Origin: Candidatus Zixiibacteriota bacterium
GTDB taxonomy: Bacteria; Zixibacteria; MSB-5A5; WJJR01; JAJRUJ01
Direction: 5' to 3'
Length of the DNA: 64,000 bases
Assembly (NCBI GenBank): GCA_020051695.1
Contig: JAGVQM010000036.1
Coordinates: forward strand, 1-64,000
Position numbers and translations under genes: made by a program. Under the pieces are notes generated by a model. The model ran no database searches. It had not been told where the DNA came from and saw only the letters and a program-made list of their open reading frames with translations. This document shows positions 23,397-32,674 of the stretch, piece after piece (position 1 is the first letter of the stretch; each line of letters begins with the position of its first letter).

Positions 23397-24806
23397 TCAT
23401 TCATCCGGCAACAATTTGCCGGGATTCAGGATCCCCCGCGGATCGAAGACATCTTTGATTTTCCGCATCAGCCGCAGCTCTTCCGGCTTCAAGGCCAGCG
23501 GCAGATAGCGTTTTTGCACCCAGCCGATACCATGTTCGCCGGAGATCGTCCCGCCCAGTTCGACTACTTGTTGAAACAGCTCGGTAATTGCCGACGGCAA
23601 TTTGTTTTCCCATTCATCATCGGTTAAATCTTTTTTCAGAATGTTGACATGGATGTTGCCGTCGCCCGCATGGCCGTATGAAATCGTGGTCAGTTGATAC
23701 CGTTTGGAAATCTCGCCGATCAACCGCACCAGCTTCGGCAACTGCGCGCGGGGGACAACTGTATCTTCTTCTTTGTACGGGCAGATCGATTTGACCGCCT
23801 CCCCCACCCCGCGCCGCAGCGCCCAGATTTCATCCTGCCGGGCCTTGTTCTCGGCAATAAGCACGTCCAGCGCCCCGCATTCGGTGCACACTTCGGCGAT
23901 TTTTTCACACTGGTCTTCCAGCAGCCGTTCGTCATTGCCGTCAACCTCCAACAGCAACTGCGCCGCGGCATCCGCGTGCGGATATGACTTTTCGAATTTG
24001 TCCTCGGCGGCTTTGATCGCCGCCCGTTCCATAAATTCCGCGGCGCAGGGGACGATCCGGGCAAAAAAGATTTTCGTGAGGGCCACCGCCGCCTGCTCCA
24101 GATCACCGAACGGCACCAACAGCGTCTTGCGGTATTGCGGGTTGGGGATCAGCTTGAGGATGATTTCGGTGATGATCGCCAGGGTGCCTTCGGAGCCGAC
24201 CAAAAGCTGGGTCAGGTTATACCCGGTGACATTCTTCAACAACTTTCCGCCGGTGGTAATTATTTCACCGTCCGGCAGCACGGCGGTCATGCCGAGAACA
24301 TAATCTTTGGTTACGCCGTATTTTAACGCGCGCGGGCCCCCGGAATTTTCGGCGAGGTTCCCCCCGATAAAACACGAACCCCGGCTGGCCGGGTCGGGCG
24401 GATAAAACAAGCCGACTTCCTCCACCGCCTCCTGCAATGTCTGCGTAACCACTCCCGGTTGCACGACAACCATCAAATTATCTCGGTCGATCTCGATGAT
24501 CTTATTCAGTTTTTCCACCGAGAGGCACACTCCGCCAAACACCGGCAGCGCTCCGCCGGATAAACCCGTACCGCCGCCTCGCGGAGTGACCGGCAGATTG
24601 CGTTCGCAACAGTACTTCATGACTGCGGCAACCTGTTCTGTGGTGCGGGGTTTGACAATAACTTCGGGCGGGTAATTCAGGTCTTCCGTTTCGTCCGACC
24701 CATAAATTTTCAGTTCGTCGATATCACAAATTACATCGTCATTCCCGCAAATCCGGCGGAGATACACCAGATCATCGACAGTCAATGTGGCAAAGGGAGG
24801 CGGCAT
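23397..24806 (-). CDS. FAD-linked 2-hydroxyacid oxidase (GlcD/D-lactate dehydrogenase type)
   Basis: This 469-residue flavoprotein has an FAD-binding PCMH domain (about 40-220) with VTPRGGGTGLSGGALP, DPASRGSCFIGGNLAENSGG and KNVTGYNLTQLLVGSEGTL. The C-terminal FAD-oxidase domain has YGHAGDGNIHVNI and SGEHGIGWVQKRYLPL. The family oxidises glycolate, D-lactate or other 2-hydroxyacids and passes electrons to an acceptor chain. GlcE and GlcF partners are not adjacent, so a single-subunit D-lactate dehydrogenase-like role is possible. It starts six bases after the DUF1648 stop without a Shine-Dalgarno, suggesting coupling. Confidence 0.87.
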   Translation of the reverse strand: MPPPFATLTVDDLVYLRRICGNDDVICDIDELKIYGSDETEDLNYPPEVIVKPRTTEQVAAVMKYCCERNLPVTPRGGGTGLSGGALPVFGGVCLSVEKLNKIIEIDRDNLMVVVQPGVVTQTLQEAVEEVGLFYPPDPASRGSCFIGGNLAENSGGPRALKYGVTKDYVLGMTAVLPDGEIITTGGKLLKNVTGYNLTQLLVGSEGTLAIITEIILKLIPNPQYRKTLLVPFGDLEQAAVALTKIFFARIVPCAAEFMERAAIKAAEDKFEKSYPHADAAAQLLLEVDGNDERLLEDQCEKIAEVCTECGALDVLIAENKARQDEIWALRRGVGEAVKSICPYKEEDTVVPRAQLPKLVRLIGEISKRYQLTTISYGHAGDGNIHVNILKKDLTDDEWENKLPSAITELFQQVVELGGTISGEHGIGWVQKRYLPLALKPEELRLMRKIKDVFDPRGILNPGKLLPDE

Positions 24807-24812
24807 CGCGGC

Positions 24813-25397
24813 TCAGGCATTTCCGCTTTCGGAGAGGGCGCCGGAGAGTTTAAGCTGGTGCTCGACGGTCTCGACAACGCGGGAGATTTTAACCAGATAG
24901 ATAATCAGCACCACCGGCATCAGGGCAGTCGGTCCGAGTACACCGATGGCGAAAAAACTCATGCCGCCTGAAGCCGAATTAACCACGGTCATTTGTATCG
25001 ACAGCAACAGGATATCGACCAAAACGGCCACGACCATCATCATTTCAATCAGCTTTTCATATACCGGCGCCCGGCGCCATTCCGGCCAGCGGTTGACCTG
25101 TTCTTTTTGCGGATAATTAAAAAAACGCGGGAACCTGAGCAACAATAACAGCAACGATCCTACGATAATCGCTACAGCCGGAACGATCCAATATTCAAGC
25201 CCGCCTTTGTCGGCCCAGCGGTCGACATCGCCGGTAAAATTAATATGTGCCGCGTATCTATCCGGAAGTGAAGCATAACTGAAGATTGAGTATCCCGCGA
25301 TGCCCAGCATCAGCAGCAGGTGGAGATTGATCAACGCCCGGGGTTTTCTCATGGCGGTCATCCACGTTATCAGTAACCGGCACACGCCCGCCCACAT
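24813..25397 (-). CDS. DUF1648-type membrane protein
   Basis: This protein of about 194 residues has four to five predicted helices. The segment SLPDRYAAHINFTGDVDRWADKGG matches the DUF1648 signature (LP..iP.HFn..G..d.w..k). These are small membrane proteins of unknown function, some linked to immunity or envelope homeostasis. Three tandem ATG codons (25403, 25400, 25397) follow GGGGTGA; 25397 gives the best spacing. An inner ATG at 25352 is also possible. It is directly upstream of the GlcD-like gene. Confidence 0.75.
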   Translation of the reverse strand: MWAGVCRLLITWMTAMRKPRALINLHLLLMLGIAGYSIFSYASLPDRYAAHINFTGDVDRWADKGGLEYWIVPAVAIIVGSLLLLLLRFPRFFNYPQKEQVNRWPEWRRAPVYEKLIEMMMVVAVLVDILLLSIQMTVVNSASGGMSFFAIGVLGPTALMPVVLIIYLVKISRVVETVEHQLKLSGALSESGNA

Positions 25398-25478
25398 CAT
25401 CATTCACCCCACGAAAGCAATATAGCACTATACTTAGCGGATTTCAATGAAATTCGAACGCGGAAAACAAATTCTCGG

Positions 25479-25898
25479 TTATTCGCCCATAATTTGGATC
25501 ACCACCGAGCGCTCCCGGGGCCGGTTATCGAAATCGAGGAACACGACTTGCTGCCAGGTACCCAGATGCGGCCGCCCCTCGGAAAACGACACGACAAATG
25601 ACGTCCCGATCAACGACGAGCGCAAATGTGAAAACCCGTTGCCGTCCCCCCAGGTGGCGTCGTGGTGATACCCCTTGCGCGGCACCAGCTTCTCCATTAG
25701 TTCCGGGATGTCCCGGCGCAATCCCGGTTCAAATTCCATGGTGGTGATCCCCGCAGTGGAGCCGGTGGTACAAACGGTAATCATCCCCGCATTTAACCTG
25801 GATTCGGCAAGCGCCTCAGCCAGCCGCCCCGACAAATCGACAATCTCGCCGTCCCCCCGGGTTGAAAATATTATTTTATGCGTGTGAATCACCGTCAT
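25479..25898 (-). CDS. YjbQ/UPF0047 family protein
   Basis: This 139-residue protein has MITVCTTGSTAGITTMEFEPG, HHDATWGDGNGFSHLRSSLIGTS and GTWQQVVFLDFDNRPRERSVVIQI, the complete signature of the YjbQ (UPF0047) family. The His and Asp residues form a small metal or phosphate site. Members have been reported to give weak thiamine-phosphate synthase activity, but the main role is unsettled. ATG 25898 has GGGGGAGGG just upstream; the frame beyond it lies in the acyl-CoA ligase gene. The two genes overlap by 23 bases and are co-transcribed. Confidence 0.9.
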   Translation of the reverse strand: MTVIHTHKIIFSTRGDGEIVDLSGRLAEALAESRLNAGMITVCTTGSTAGITTMEFEPGLRRDIPELMEKLVPRKGYHHDATWGDGNGFSHLRSSLIGTSFVVSFSEGRPHLGTWQQVVFLDFDNRPRERSVVIQIMGE

Positions 25899-27615
25899 GG
25901 CCCTCCCCCGCGGAATCGAGCGGGAACTGTTCTTCCTTGGTACGGGCAAACAGGAAGCGCTTGATTTTTTTGGTCGAGGTTTTCTCGAACTCGCTTTCCT
26001 GCACACTGATGTCGGTCGGGCGTTTATAATCGGCCAGACGCGAACAGATGCTCTGGACCTCGGCGACCAACATCTCCTCGATCCTTTCCCGGGACAGCCG
26101 GCCGAATTCGGTTTCCAGATATTCCATGTCCGGCACCACCGCGCAACCGATCCGCTCGCGGGTCTCCCCCGGTTTGGTTTCGCCGTAAACCAGCGCCTCC
26201 AAAATCAGCGGGCTTTCGGCGAGGACCATTTCGATTTCCTCGGGGTAGACATTTTTCCCGGCAGCGGTGACGATCATATTTTTGGCGCGTCCGGTGATTT
26301 GAAAATGCCCGTCATTATTCCGCCGGCCCAGGTCGCCGGTCAACAGCCAGCCATCGGCAAACAGGGCTGCTGTCTCTTTGGGCCGGTTGTAGTACCCGGG
26401 AGTCACCATCTCCCCGCGCGCGGCGATCTCCCCCACACCCTCGCGATTGGGGTTGATGATTTTCATTTCGACCCCCGGCAGCGGCGGGCCGACGGTATCA
26501 TACTTGTAACCCTGCGGCGGATTGACCGACAATACGGGCGACGTTTCGGTCAGCCCATACCCCTGCAGAATAGGCAGGCCCAGGATGTCCATAAATTCGC
26601 TGACATCCGGCGGCAGCGGCGCCGCCCCGGACACCACCAGCCGCAGGTGGCCCAGGTTTGCTTTCTGGCGCAGTGAGCGAAACAGCAGCACCCCCAGATT
26701 GAGCCTGAACTGTTTTTTGCCGGCCAAGGACAGGCGGTAGAGCACCTCAAAGACCCTGCGCCGGACAGGTGGCTGCTTATTAATGCCTCGCCTGATCGCA
26801 TTGGCCAGCTTCTCGAATAACAGTGGTACTCCCAGCATGATCGTCGCCTGGGAATTCTGCAAATCCTGCAGGAGTTCGCGCGATTTCAAGCCACGCGCAT
26901 AGGCCACCGAACATCCCAGGCATAACGGGTTGAGCAAGCCGGCTGTCGACTCAAATGTATGATGAATCGGTAACACCGACAAGAAGCGATCCTCGGCATC
27001 AAACAAGCGCAACCGATGAATGGCTTCGACATCGGCCGCCAGGTTACGATGGGTTAAAATCACGCCTTTTGGTGCAGAAGTCGTGCCCGAGGTAAACACC
27101 AGCGCGGCGGTCTGGCCGCCGGTGATCTCCGGCCAGGTCGGAGGATGGTCGGCAGTCAGTTCTGCAGGGATCCGGGATAACAAGTCCGGCCGGTCTTCAG
27201 TATTAACAACCAGCCAGTGCGGGGGAACCGCTTGCTCCGGGCATTCCTCACGCAGGTCGGCATTATATGCCGAGGAAATGTACATGGCCCGCGGCCGCGC
27301 CTCGGCCAGTACGGCCGCCCATTCGTGCGGTTTCTGCAGGTTATCCAGCGGGACCGCGATTGCGCCGGAGCGGAGAATCCCCAGATAGGACAGCGCCCAC
27401 GTCGCTCGGTCGGTCAGCAGGATGCCCACCCGGTCGCCCGGTGAAATGCCGCGCCGCAGCAGCCCTCCGGCGATCCGCCCGGCCATCTGCCAAACCTCGC
27501 CGTACGATGCAAAAGAAAATTTCTCCCCGTCGGTAACACCCAGGGCCGCCCGGTCGGGGTATTCCCGAACCCGTCGTTCGATCAGATGTACTGCGCTACC
27601 GGCACCATCGGTCAC
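25876..27615 (-). CDS. Long-chain acyl-CoA synthetase (AMP-forming)
   Basis: This 579-residue adenylate-forming enzyme activates fatty acids to acyl-CoA via acyl-AMP. It has the P-loop-like motif LVFTSGTTSAPKGVILTHRN (about 168-187), YGLTETSPVLS (about 345-355), GWLLTGDLGRRNNDGHFQITGRAKNMIV (hinge region, about 415-442) and the lysine-bearing C-terminal KKIKRF. GTG 27615 follows GGGGGAGG. Its 3' end overlaps yjbQ by 23 bases. The nearby crotonase/SDR genes also use CoA esters, though in another operon. Confidence 0.9.
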   Translation of the reverse strand: MTDGAGSAVHLIERRVREYPDRAALGVTDGEKFSFASYGEVWQMAGRIAGGLLRRGISPGDRVGILLTDRATWALSYLGILRSGAIAVPLDNLQKPHEWAAVLAEARPRAMYISSAYNADLREECPEQAVPPHWLVVNTEDRPDLLSRIPAELTADHPPTWPEITGGQTAALVFTSGTTSAPKGVILTHRNLAADVEAIHRLRLFDAEDRFLSVLPIHHTFESTAGLLNPLCLGCSVAYARGLKSRELLQDLQNSQATIMLGVPLLFEKLANAIRRGINKQPPVRRRVFEVLYRLSLAGKKQFRLNLGVLLFRSLRQKANLGHLRLVVSGAAPLPPDVSEFMDILGLPILQGYGLTETSPVLSVNPPQGYKYDTVGPPLPGVEMKIINPNREGVGEIAARGEMVTPGYYNRPKETAALFADGWLLTGDLGRRNNDGHFQITGRAKNMIVTAAGKNVYPEEIEMVLAESPLILEALVYGETKPGETRERIGCAVVPDMEYLETEFGRLSRERIEEMLVAEVQSICSRLADYKRPTDISVQESEFEKTSTKKIKRFLFARTKEEQFPLDSAGEGHDGDSHA

Positions 27616-27709
27616 TGACGCCTCCCCCTGCGATCAGGTTTGCCGTAGTATACCCTTGGATGGAGCGGCGGGCAATGCGGAAGGTTTATTTTGCTGCGAA
27701 AAGTCGGAA

Positions 27710-29047
27710 TCAGCCGGGGGTGACGGGTGCTCGTTCCGCCAGAGTCTCATCCAACAGCTTCTTAATCCGTTCGCGGATTTGAACATCGACATCGAGAATA
27801 TTGCTACGTTCGTGGTAGGAAACGACGCTGTAAGCGGGAATAGATTTCAATTCGTCCAGGATGGCGGTGATATTAATCACTGAATTCTGGATCGCTTTCA
27901 TCGCCGCAGCAATCCGCCCGTTGCAGTCACCGGCCGTTCCCCGCTGCAGGGCCATTTCCACAAGTTGCGCGTGGCCCATGATTGTCGTCGTGGCATTGTT
28001 GATATAATGAGAAAATGTGGCCGAGACCACGCGCATGACCTCGGCGGCGATTTTGTCCCGTTCAAGCTGCACTTCATCCTGCACCGAACCCCGCCGATTG
28101 AGCAGCAATCCCTCGACTTCGAGGAACAATTCAAATATGCGGTTGTTGGCCTCGACCAGCACTTCGACCGGTGCACCGATGTCGATTTCCAGATAACCGG
28201 CGATCGAGACCAGGTTGGCGGTGACCCAGGCATCGACTTCCTGCAGGTCCTTGACGGTCAGACCCAGCGTGGCGGCGATTTTGTATTTGCAGTCAAAGGA
28301 ATCTTTGTCGCTTGGCGCGGCGGGTTCCAGCTGATGACGACTCATCAGGTCAGCCAGGGCCACCAGCAGGGTCAGTTTGTCCAACCGGTTGAGCTCCCGG
28401 CCTTGTGCGGCCACATGATGATGCCGTACCGCGTCGATCAGAACTTCCGGCAATCCCCATTCGGTGAACAGGTACGCGGCGGCATCGGCATGGTTCAAAG
28501 TCAGTTTTTTATCTTCTGCCGCGACGATGCCCTCAGTCTGCGCGCACGTATTCCACAGTGTTTCATAATCTTCGGGGAAAACACCAGCCAGGACGATCAG
28601 CCCCAGGTCGTGGATGAGACCGGCGACAAAGGCCTCCTCCTGCACCGGATAATTAGCGCGGGCGGCAAAAAGCTGGGCGTATGCGGCGGTCTCGAGAGAA
28701 TGCCGCCAAAACCGTTTGAGTTCACGACCGAAAAAACCGCTATGATCGGAAAACGAGTCGCATACCGCAGTCGACAGGGCCAGACTCTTAACCGCCCGGA
28801 AACCCAGCAAGAGCACGGCCTGGTTGACCGTGGCTACTCGCCGGGTTTGCCCGTAGACAGCAGAATTGGCGAGCTTGAGCAATCTGGTAGTCAGGGTCGG
28901 ATCGCGCAGCACGATCCGTGTCAGATCACCGGCACTGGAATCCTCCGAACCGGCAATTTTGAGAATTTCAACCAGCGTTTGCGGCAACGAATACAATTTC
29001 CATGTTGCACGCAGTTTGGCATATATAGAGTTAGAATCCGAAGCCAT
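27710..29047 (-). CDS. HDOD domain signalling protein with C-terminal kinase dimerisation-like helices
   Basis: This 445-residue protein has an HDOD domain (about 15-240) with RLLKLANSAVYG, the retained HD in LIHDLGL (146-147) and the RHHH segment near 208-211. A linker follows, then helices at about 325-405 that read FSHYINNATTTIMGHAQLVEM. These look like the HisKA dimerisation helix (SHEINNPLT... type) with His347 at the phospho-acceptor position. No ATPase domain follows. HDOD proteins assemble signalling complexes that link to c-di-GMP, chemotaxis or cell cycle. The kinase-like tail could accept phosphate from a separate kinase or only dimerise. It is a single gene. Confidence 0.78.
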   Translation of the reverse strand: MASDSNSIYAKLRATWKLYSLPQTLVEILKIAGSEDSSAGDLTRIVLRDPTLTTRLLKLANSAVYGQTRRVATVNQAVLLLGFRAVKSLALSTAVCDSFSDHSGFFGRELKRFWRHSLETAAYAQLFAARANYPVQEEAFVAGLIHDLGLIVLAGVFPEDYETLWNTCAQTEGIVAAEDKKLTLNHADAAAYLFTEWGLPEVLIDAVRHHHVAAQGRELNRLDKLTLLVALADLMSRHQLEPAAPSDKDSFDCKYKIAATLGLTVKDLQEVDAWVTANLVSIAGYLEIDIGAPVEVLVEANNRIFELFLEVEGLLLNRRGSVQDEVQLERDKIAAEVMRVVSATFSHYINNATTTIMGHAQLVEMALQRGTAGDCNGRIAAAMKAIQNSVINITAILDELKSIPAYSVVSYHERSNILDVDVQIRERIKKLLDETLAERAPVTPG

Positions 29048-29173
29048 ATGGGTTCCAATTCATTCTAAATCGCGTTGTCGGTTTGCGCAGAGGTGCCGCG
29101 CCGTTTTCTTCTATTGTATCGGCGAAAACACGCTCAAACTGCAGTAAAAGTGAACCACCGGCCAATAAACAGC

Positions 29174-30283
29174 TTAGGGGATTCCGGCGAGTAACCGGTC
29201 AGCCGCTGAGGGCAAGGCAAAGCGCGCCAAAAAATCCTCTCGGGCGGCTTGACCCAACCGGCCCCGCAGATCCGGGTCATTGATCAACCGAGCCAGCGCC
29301 AGGACAAACTCATGAGAATCGCCCGGTTGGGCCAGCAACCCATTTTTGCTGTCAGTGATTATATCCGGTGTCCCCCCGCCCGTTATCCCGAGGACCGGCA
29401 ACCCGGCGGCCATGGCTTCGATGGTGTTTAGTCCGAAGGCCTCTTTGGGGGAAGGATTGGCAAAAATATCGCAGGCCGCCAGCCACTCAAAAACCGACTC
29501 GACAAAGCCGGGCATGATAACCCGGCCGGCCAGCGGGGAGTCGGTAACACGTCGCGCCAGCGCAGCGGCAAATGACTGTTCGGCGGCCGACGCCTCACCG
29601 AGCAGTGCCAGGTAAATCTGGGGATGTGTCCCGGCCAAGTCCGCGAATGCCTCTAACAATTCTTGATGCCCTTTGCCGGGTGTCAGACGTGCGACATAGC
29701 CAATTAAAATGTCCTGTTCAGTGAGTCGGTACTCCGCTCGGATGCGGCGCCGTGAATCGGGCCGCATTTTTTGTCGGTACTCGGCAACGCCGGGATGCCA
29801 CACCTGTATTCGCTCCGCAGGGAGCGGATAGGCCTCGCGGCACCGTTCGGCGATATATGATGAAACCCCAAGGACCAGATCGACCCGCCGATATACCCAG
29901 CGATGGAAGATATCCTTCTTCGGTTTTCCCGGTCCGACATGTTTCACCAGCACCAACCGGACGTTTTTGGCCCCCAACAGCACTAGGCGTAACAGGAACA
30001 AATCATGCGAATAATGCGAAATGACCAGCGAGGGGCGCCTATTCGTCAGTTCTCGCCGCAAATGCCGCAAGGTCGTGCCATCAAGCATCCCGGCGAATGG
30101 CAGCGCGGTAATCCCCGGCCGCCCATGATGCCGTTCGGCAATAGCCGAGCCCTCGGCGCAAAACAGCCGTGTATTCAGCTTGCGCGTCATGAATTCCAGA
30201 TGCAAATCGACCGGCAGGGATTCTCGGCCGCCCCAGGACTTGGAGGAGGTGACCTGCCAGATTGTAAGTACGGCGGGGGGCAT
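29174..30283 (-). CDS. Glycosyltransferase family 4
   Basis: This 369-residue GT-B enzyme has an N-terminal acceptor domain (SSKSWGGRESLPVDLH) and a C-terminal donor domain with YVARLTPGKGHQELLEAF (about 190-207) and the E-x7-E motif EAFGLNTIEAMAAGLPVLG followed by GGTPDII. It would transfer a sugar from a nucleotide donor, probably in envelope polysaccharide or lipid glycan synthesis; the acceptor is unknown. ATG 30283 is used because the frame's first codon at 30310 is TTG. It is 33 bases after the YprB-like gene, in the same operon. Confidence 0.87.
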   Translation of the reverse strand: MPPAVLTIWQVTSSKSWGGRESLPVDLHLEFMTRKLNTRLFCAEGSAIAERHHGRPGITALPFAGMLDGTTLRHLRRELTNRRPSLVISHYSHDLFLLRLVLLGAKNVRLVLVKHVGPGKPKKDIFHRWVYRRVDLVLGVSSYIAERCREAYPLPAERIQVWHPGVAEYRQKMRPDSRRRIRAEYRLTEQDILIGYVARLTPGKGHQELLEAFADLAGTHPQIYLALLGEASAAEQSFAAALARRVTDSPLAGRVIMPGFVESVFEWLAACDIFANPSPKEAFGLNTIEAMAAGLPVLGITGGGTPDIITDSKNGLLAQPGDSHEFVLALARLINDPDLRGRLGQAAREDFLARFALPSAADRLLAGIP

Positions 30284-30316
30284 GAACTCGTCTATCCTGC
30301 ACCGGCGCAATTATCG

Positions 30317-31576
30317 TTATTCGGGCGTTTCAGTTGCGTGCAATTTATGTTGAAGGCGGGCGCGGCGATGATACAAGCCGGGCAAATCGCGTCCAGCTTG
30401 TTCTCCGGCGCCAAAAGCCAACTCGCGTTCGGCCAGGGCAATCGCGCGCTCGGTGAATTTCAGGGCCTGCCGGTATTCGCGGCGGCGGTGTTCGTGGTGT
30501 TTGGCCAGTTCTTCCAGTGCCGGGATACTATCCGCTTCGGGATGCCGAGCCAGCGTCAGATAATGCGGACAAGCCCGTTCGAATTGGCCGTGGCGTTTGT
30601 AAACCGCTGCGCGCAGGCGATGGTACTCCACTTCCAATGCCCGCCCCAGGGCGAAAGTCTCCGCATCAGCAAGACATACCTCGGCCTGCTCCAGTTCCCG
30701 TCGGCGATATAAATAGCGGGCCAGCGACAGAACGTCCTCGGGATAGCATAACCGCTCCGGAAATGCCGGGTCAAACACGTGCCATAAAAATGCCGCGTAC
30801 ATCGCCAGCGAAAGTACATCCACGCGATTATGCTCGAAAACCCGGTGCAACCGTGGAGAATGGCCGGTCTGCAGGTATTCGAAATACACGGCAGGCACTT
30901 CGGAACCGGGCAGGTCTTCGAGGCGGGCGATTTTCAGAATATGTTCTTCCAGGTTTCCCAGCGAACAATCACCAATCCGGCGGCGGAACAACACACGCGT
31001 CGGGACCAGCAAATCAACGTGTTTGAAGCGGTCCCACTCCAGCGCCATTCGCCAGAAACGAAAACGCGTTTCCAACAGCGGCAGATCGAAACACTTGCCG
31101 TTATAGGTCCACAGGACCTCGACACCAGCCAGCGACTGCTCGATGGCCTCCAACAAACCCTGCTCGTCGGCGGGATCGGACAGAAAAAATTGCCGGATAA
31201 AAAAGCCGCCTTTGACCGGCCGGCCGACCGCGACCAAAAACGCCAGCGTGCCCGCGCCCCCCGAAAGCCCGGTCGTTTCGCAATCGACAAACGCCCAATC
31301 CTGCGGCCGACTGCCGGCCGCCGCTGCCAAAAATGGCGGGAGTGCGGCGGGCAAACAGGATGCCGGCCCCCAATCGGCAGCGTAAGCGCCGAATGGCTCG
31401 CCCGCCGGGTGCATCGTATCCTTACAAAGGATACTGCCCCCGGAAAATTCGAGCCGGACGATCCCCTCCAGACCAATATCAATGGCTGCCGACTCTTTTT
31501 GTTCCTGAGTCTGTTGCTGAATCGAAGAGACCAACTGTTGGTAGCGGGCCAGGCGGTCGGCAAGGGATAATTTCAC
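30317..31576 (-). CDS. YprB-like DEDD ribonuclease H-fold exonuclease with TPR-like tail
   Basis: This 419-residue protein has a DEDD exonuclease fold (about 90-270) with D98 and E100 in VDCETTGLSGG, an Asp in TYNGKCFDLPLL, and the third motif HNRVDVLSLAMY. The C-terminal 140 residues are paired helices of TPR type. B. subtilis YprB has the same plan and is an uncharacterised putative 3' exonuclease. It starts three bases after the HEAT-repeat gene and is followed by the GT4 gene. Confidence 0.82.
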   Translation of the reverse strand: MKLSLADRLARYQQLVSSIQQQTQEQKESAAIDIGLEGIVRLEFSGGSILCKDTMHPAGEPFGAYAADWGPASCLPAALPPFLAAAAGSRPQDWAFVDCETTGLSGGAGTLAFLVAVGRPVKGGFFIRQFFLSDPADEQGLLEAIEQSLAGVEVLWTYNGKCFDLPLLETRFRFWRMALEWDRFKHVDLLVPTRVLFRRRIGDCSLGNLEEHILKIARLEDLPGSEVPAVYFEYLQTGHSPRLHRVFEHNRVDVLSLAMYAAFLWHVFDPAFPERLCYPEDVLSLARYLYRRRELEQAEVCLADAETFALGRALEVEYHRLRAAVYKRHGQFERACPHYLTLARHPEADSIPALEELAKHHEHRRREYRQALKFTERAIALAERELAFGAGEQAGRDLPGLYHRRARLQHKLHATETPE

Positions 31577-31579
31577 GAC

Positions 31580-32605
31580 TTATTCTCCCTGGTCCGCACG
31601 CGCCAGCGCCGCGCGCAGCCGCGCCCGCTCGAACAAACTGCGGGATTTGGTGCTTTCATCAAGACGCTGCAATGCACGGCGAGCCCCGTCGGTCCCCAGC
31701 TCGCCCAGCGCGTCGATAGCGTAACCCCGGATCAGCGGGGCGGGAGATTCGAGAAAAAGCAGCAAGTGCTTTTCGGCTTGCTCGTCTTTGGTTTTGCCCA
31801 AAGTCTCAATGACCATTCCGACCGCAATCCCGGAATAAGATCCCGCCGCGAGGGCGATTTCGTCAAGGGGAACCGGATCGAGTTTGAGGAGTGCCTCGGA
31901 GGCGGCTTTTCGCACGCCGAAATACTGATCGTTCAGATGAACAATCAACGCCTCGGTTGCACGAGAATCGCCAATCAACCCCAGCGCAACGGCCGAAGAT
32001 TTGCGGACATCATCGACCGGGTCACCCGCTAGCGTCAAAACCAAATTCGGTACGGCACGGGGATCGGAGATTCGGCCCAACGCCGCAGCAAATTGGGAGC
32101 GCACCGGATATTTTTCGTGCCGCAGCAACGGCAAACAGGCCGCCGTGGCAGCTGTATCTTTGATTTGTTCCAAACACCGGCCGACATTGAGCAACACGTA
32201 TTGATTATCACTATCGAGGTAGCTCACCAGTGAATCTGTGGCAAGGCTGCCCAGGGCGCGAAAAATATCGGAAATCGCCCACCGTTCGCGCGCATCGCGG
32301 GTTGTGAGTTTGGCGCACATGCGGGGCAGGGCCTTGGCCCCCAACGCCGCGATGGAATCTTTGGAAGGTTGGACCATATTGCGAAACATTACTTCACCGG
32401 AAGATGCTTGGATAAACAAGCGGTCGACCAAAGAATCGGCTTGAATTTGCGACAAATGGGGGTCGTACACGATGGTCATCGAATCTATATCAGAACAATA
32501 TGCATCACAAGGGATTATCGCCGACATCGCGAGAGCGGCTATAAGTGTAAATAATCGCGAAACCACGATTACACAATGCCCTTCAATAGGATATGTATTT
32601 ATCAT
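31580..32605 (-). CDS. Exported HEAT-repeat protein
   Basis: This 341-residue protein has a signal-type hydrophobic segment (about 12-36, ending IPCDAYCS). HEAT/PBS-lyase-like repeats of about 30 residues follow: LPLLRHEKYPVRSQFAAALGRI, LAGDPVDDVRKSSAVALGLIGD, LNDQYFGVRKAASEALLKL, ESPAPLIRGYAIDALGELG. They build a helical scaffold for protein binding, probably periplasmic. No catalytic motif is visible. It is first of the HEAT-YprB-GT4 operon, and a promoter at 32645-32672 lies in the end of the upstream solenoid gene. The Shine-Dalgarno is weak, so the exact start is uncertain. Confidence 0.78.
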   Translation of the reverse strand: MINTYPIEGHCVIVVSRLFTLIAALAMSAIIPCDAYCSDIDSMTIVYDPHLSQIQADSLVDRLFIQASSGEVMFRNMVQPSKDSIAALGAKALPRMCAKLTTRDARERWAISDIFRALGSLATDSLVSYLDSDNQYVLLNVGRCLEQIKDTAATAACLPLLRHEKYPVRSQFAAALGRISDPRAVPNLVLTLAGDPVDDVRKSSAVALGLIGDSRATEALIVHLNDQYFGVRKAASEALLKLDPVPLDEIALAAGSYSGIAVGMVIETLGKTKDEQAEKHLLLFLESPAPLIRGYAIDALGELGTDGARRALQRLDESTKSRSLFERARLRAALARADQGE

Positions 32606-32644
32606 ATGATTATTCTTTAGTGTACTCCAATATTTTCATTACAT

Positions 32645-32672
32645 ATGATACAGTTAACGGACTGTTTTTCAA
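32645..32672 (-). promoter_or_regulatory. Promoter of the HEAT-YprB-GT4 operon
   Basis: Minus strand: TTGAAA (32672-32667), 16 bases, TATCAT (32650-32645). Predicted start about 32638, giving a leader of about 33 AT-rich bases. Confidence 0.5.
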
Positions 32673-32674
32673 AA

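Noticed and set aside
25731-25750. GGTTCAAATTCC, resembling a tRNA T-loop
   Set aside because: It lies in the conserved coding region of yjbQ (EFEPG), and no cloverleaf can be formed around it. No tRNA was found in the window.
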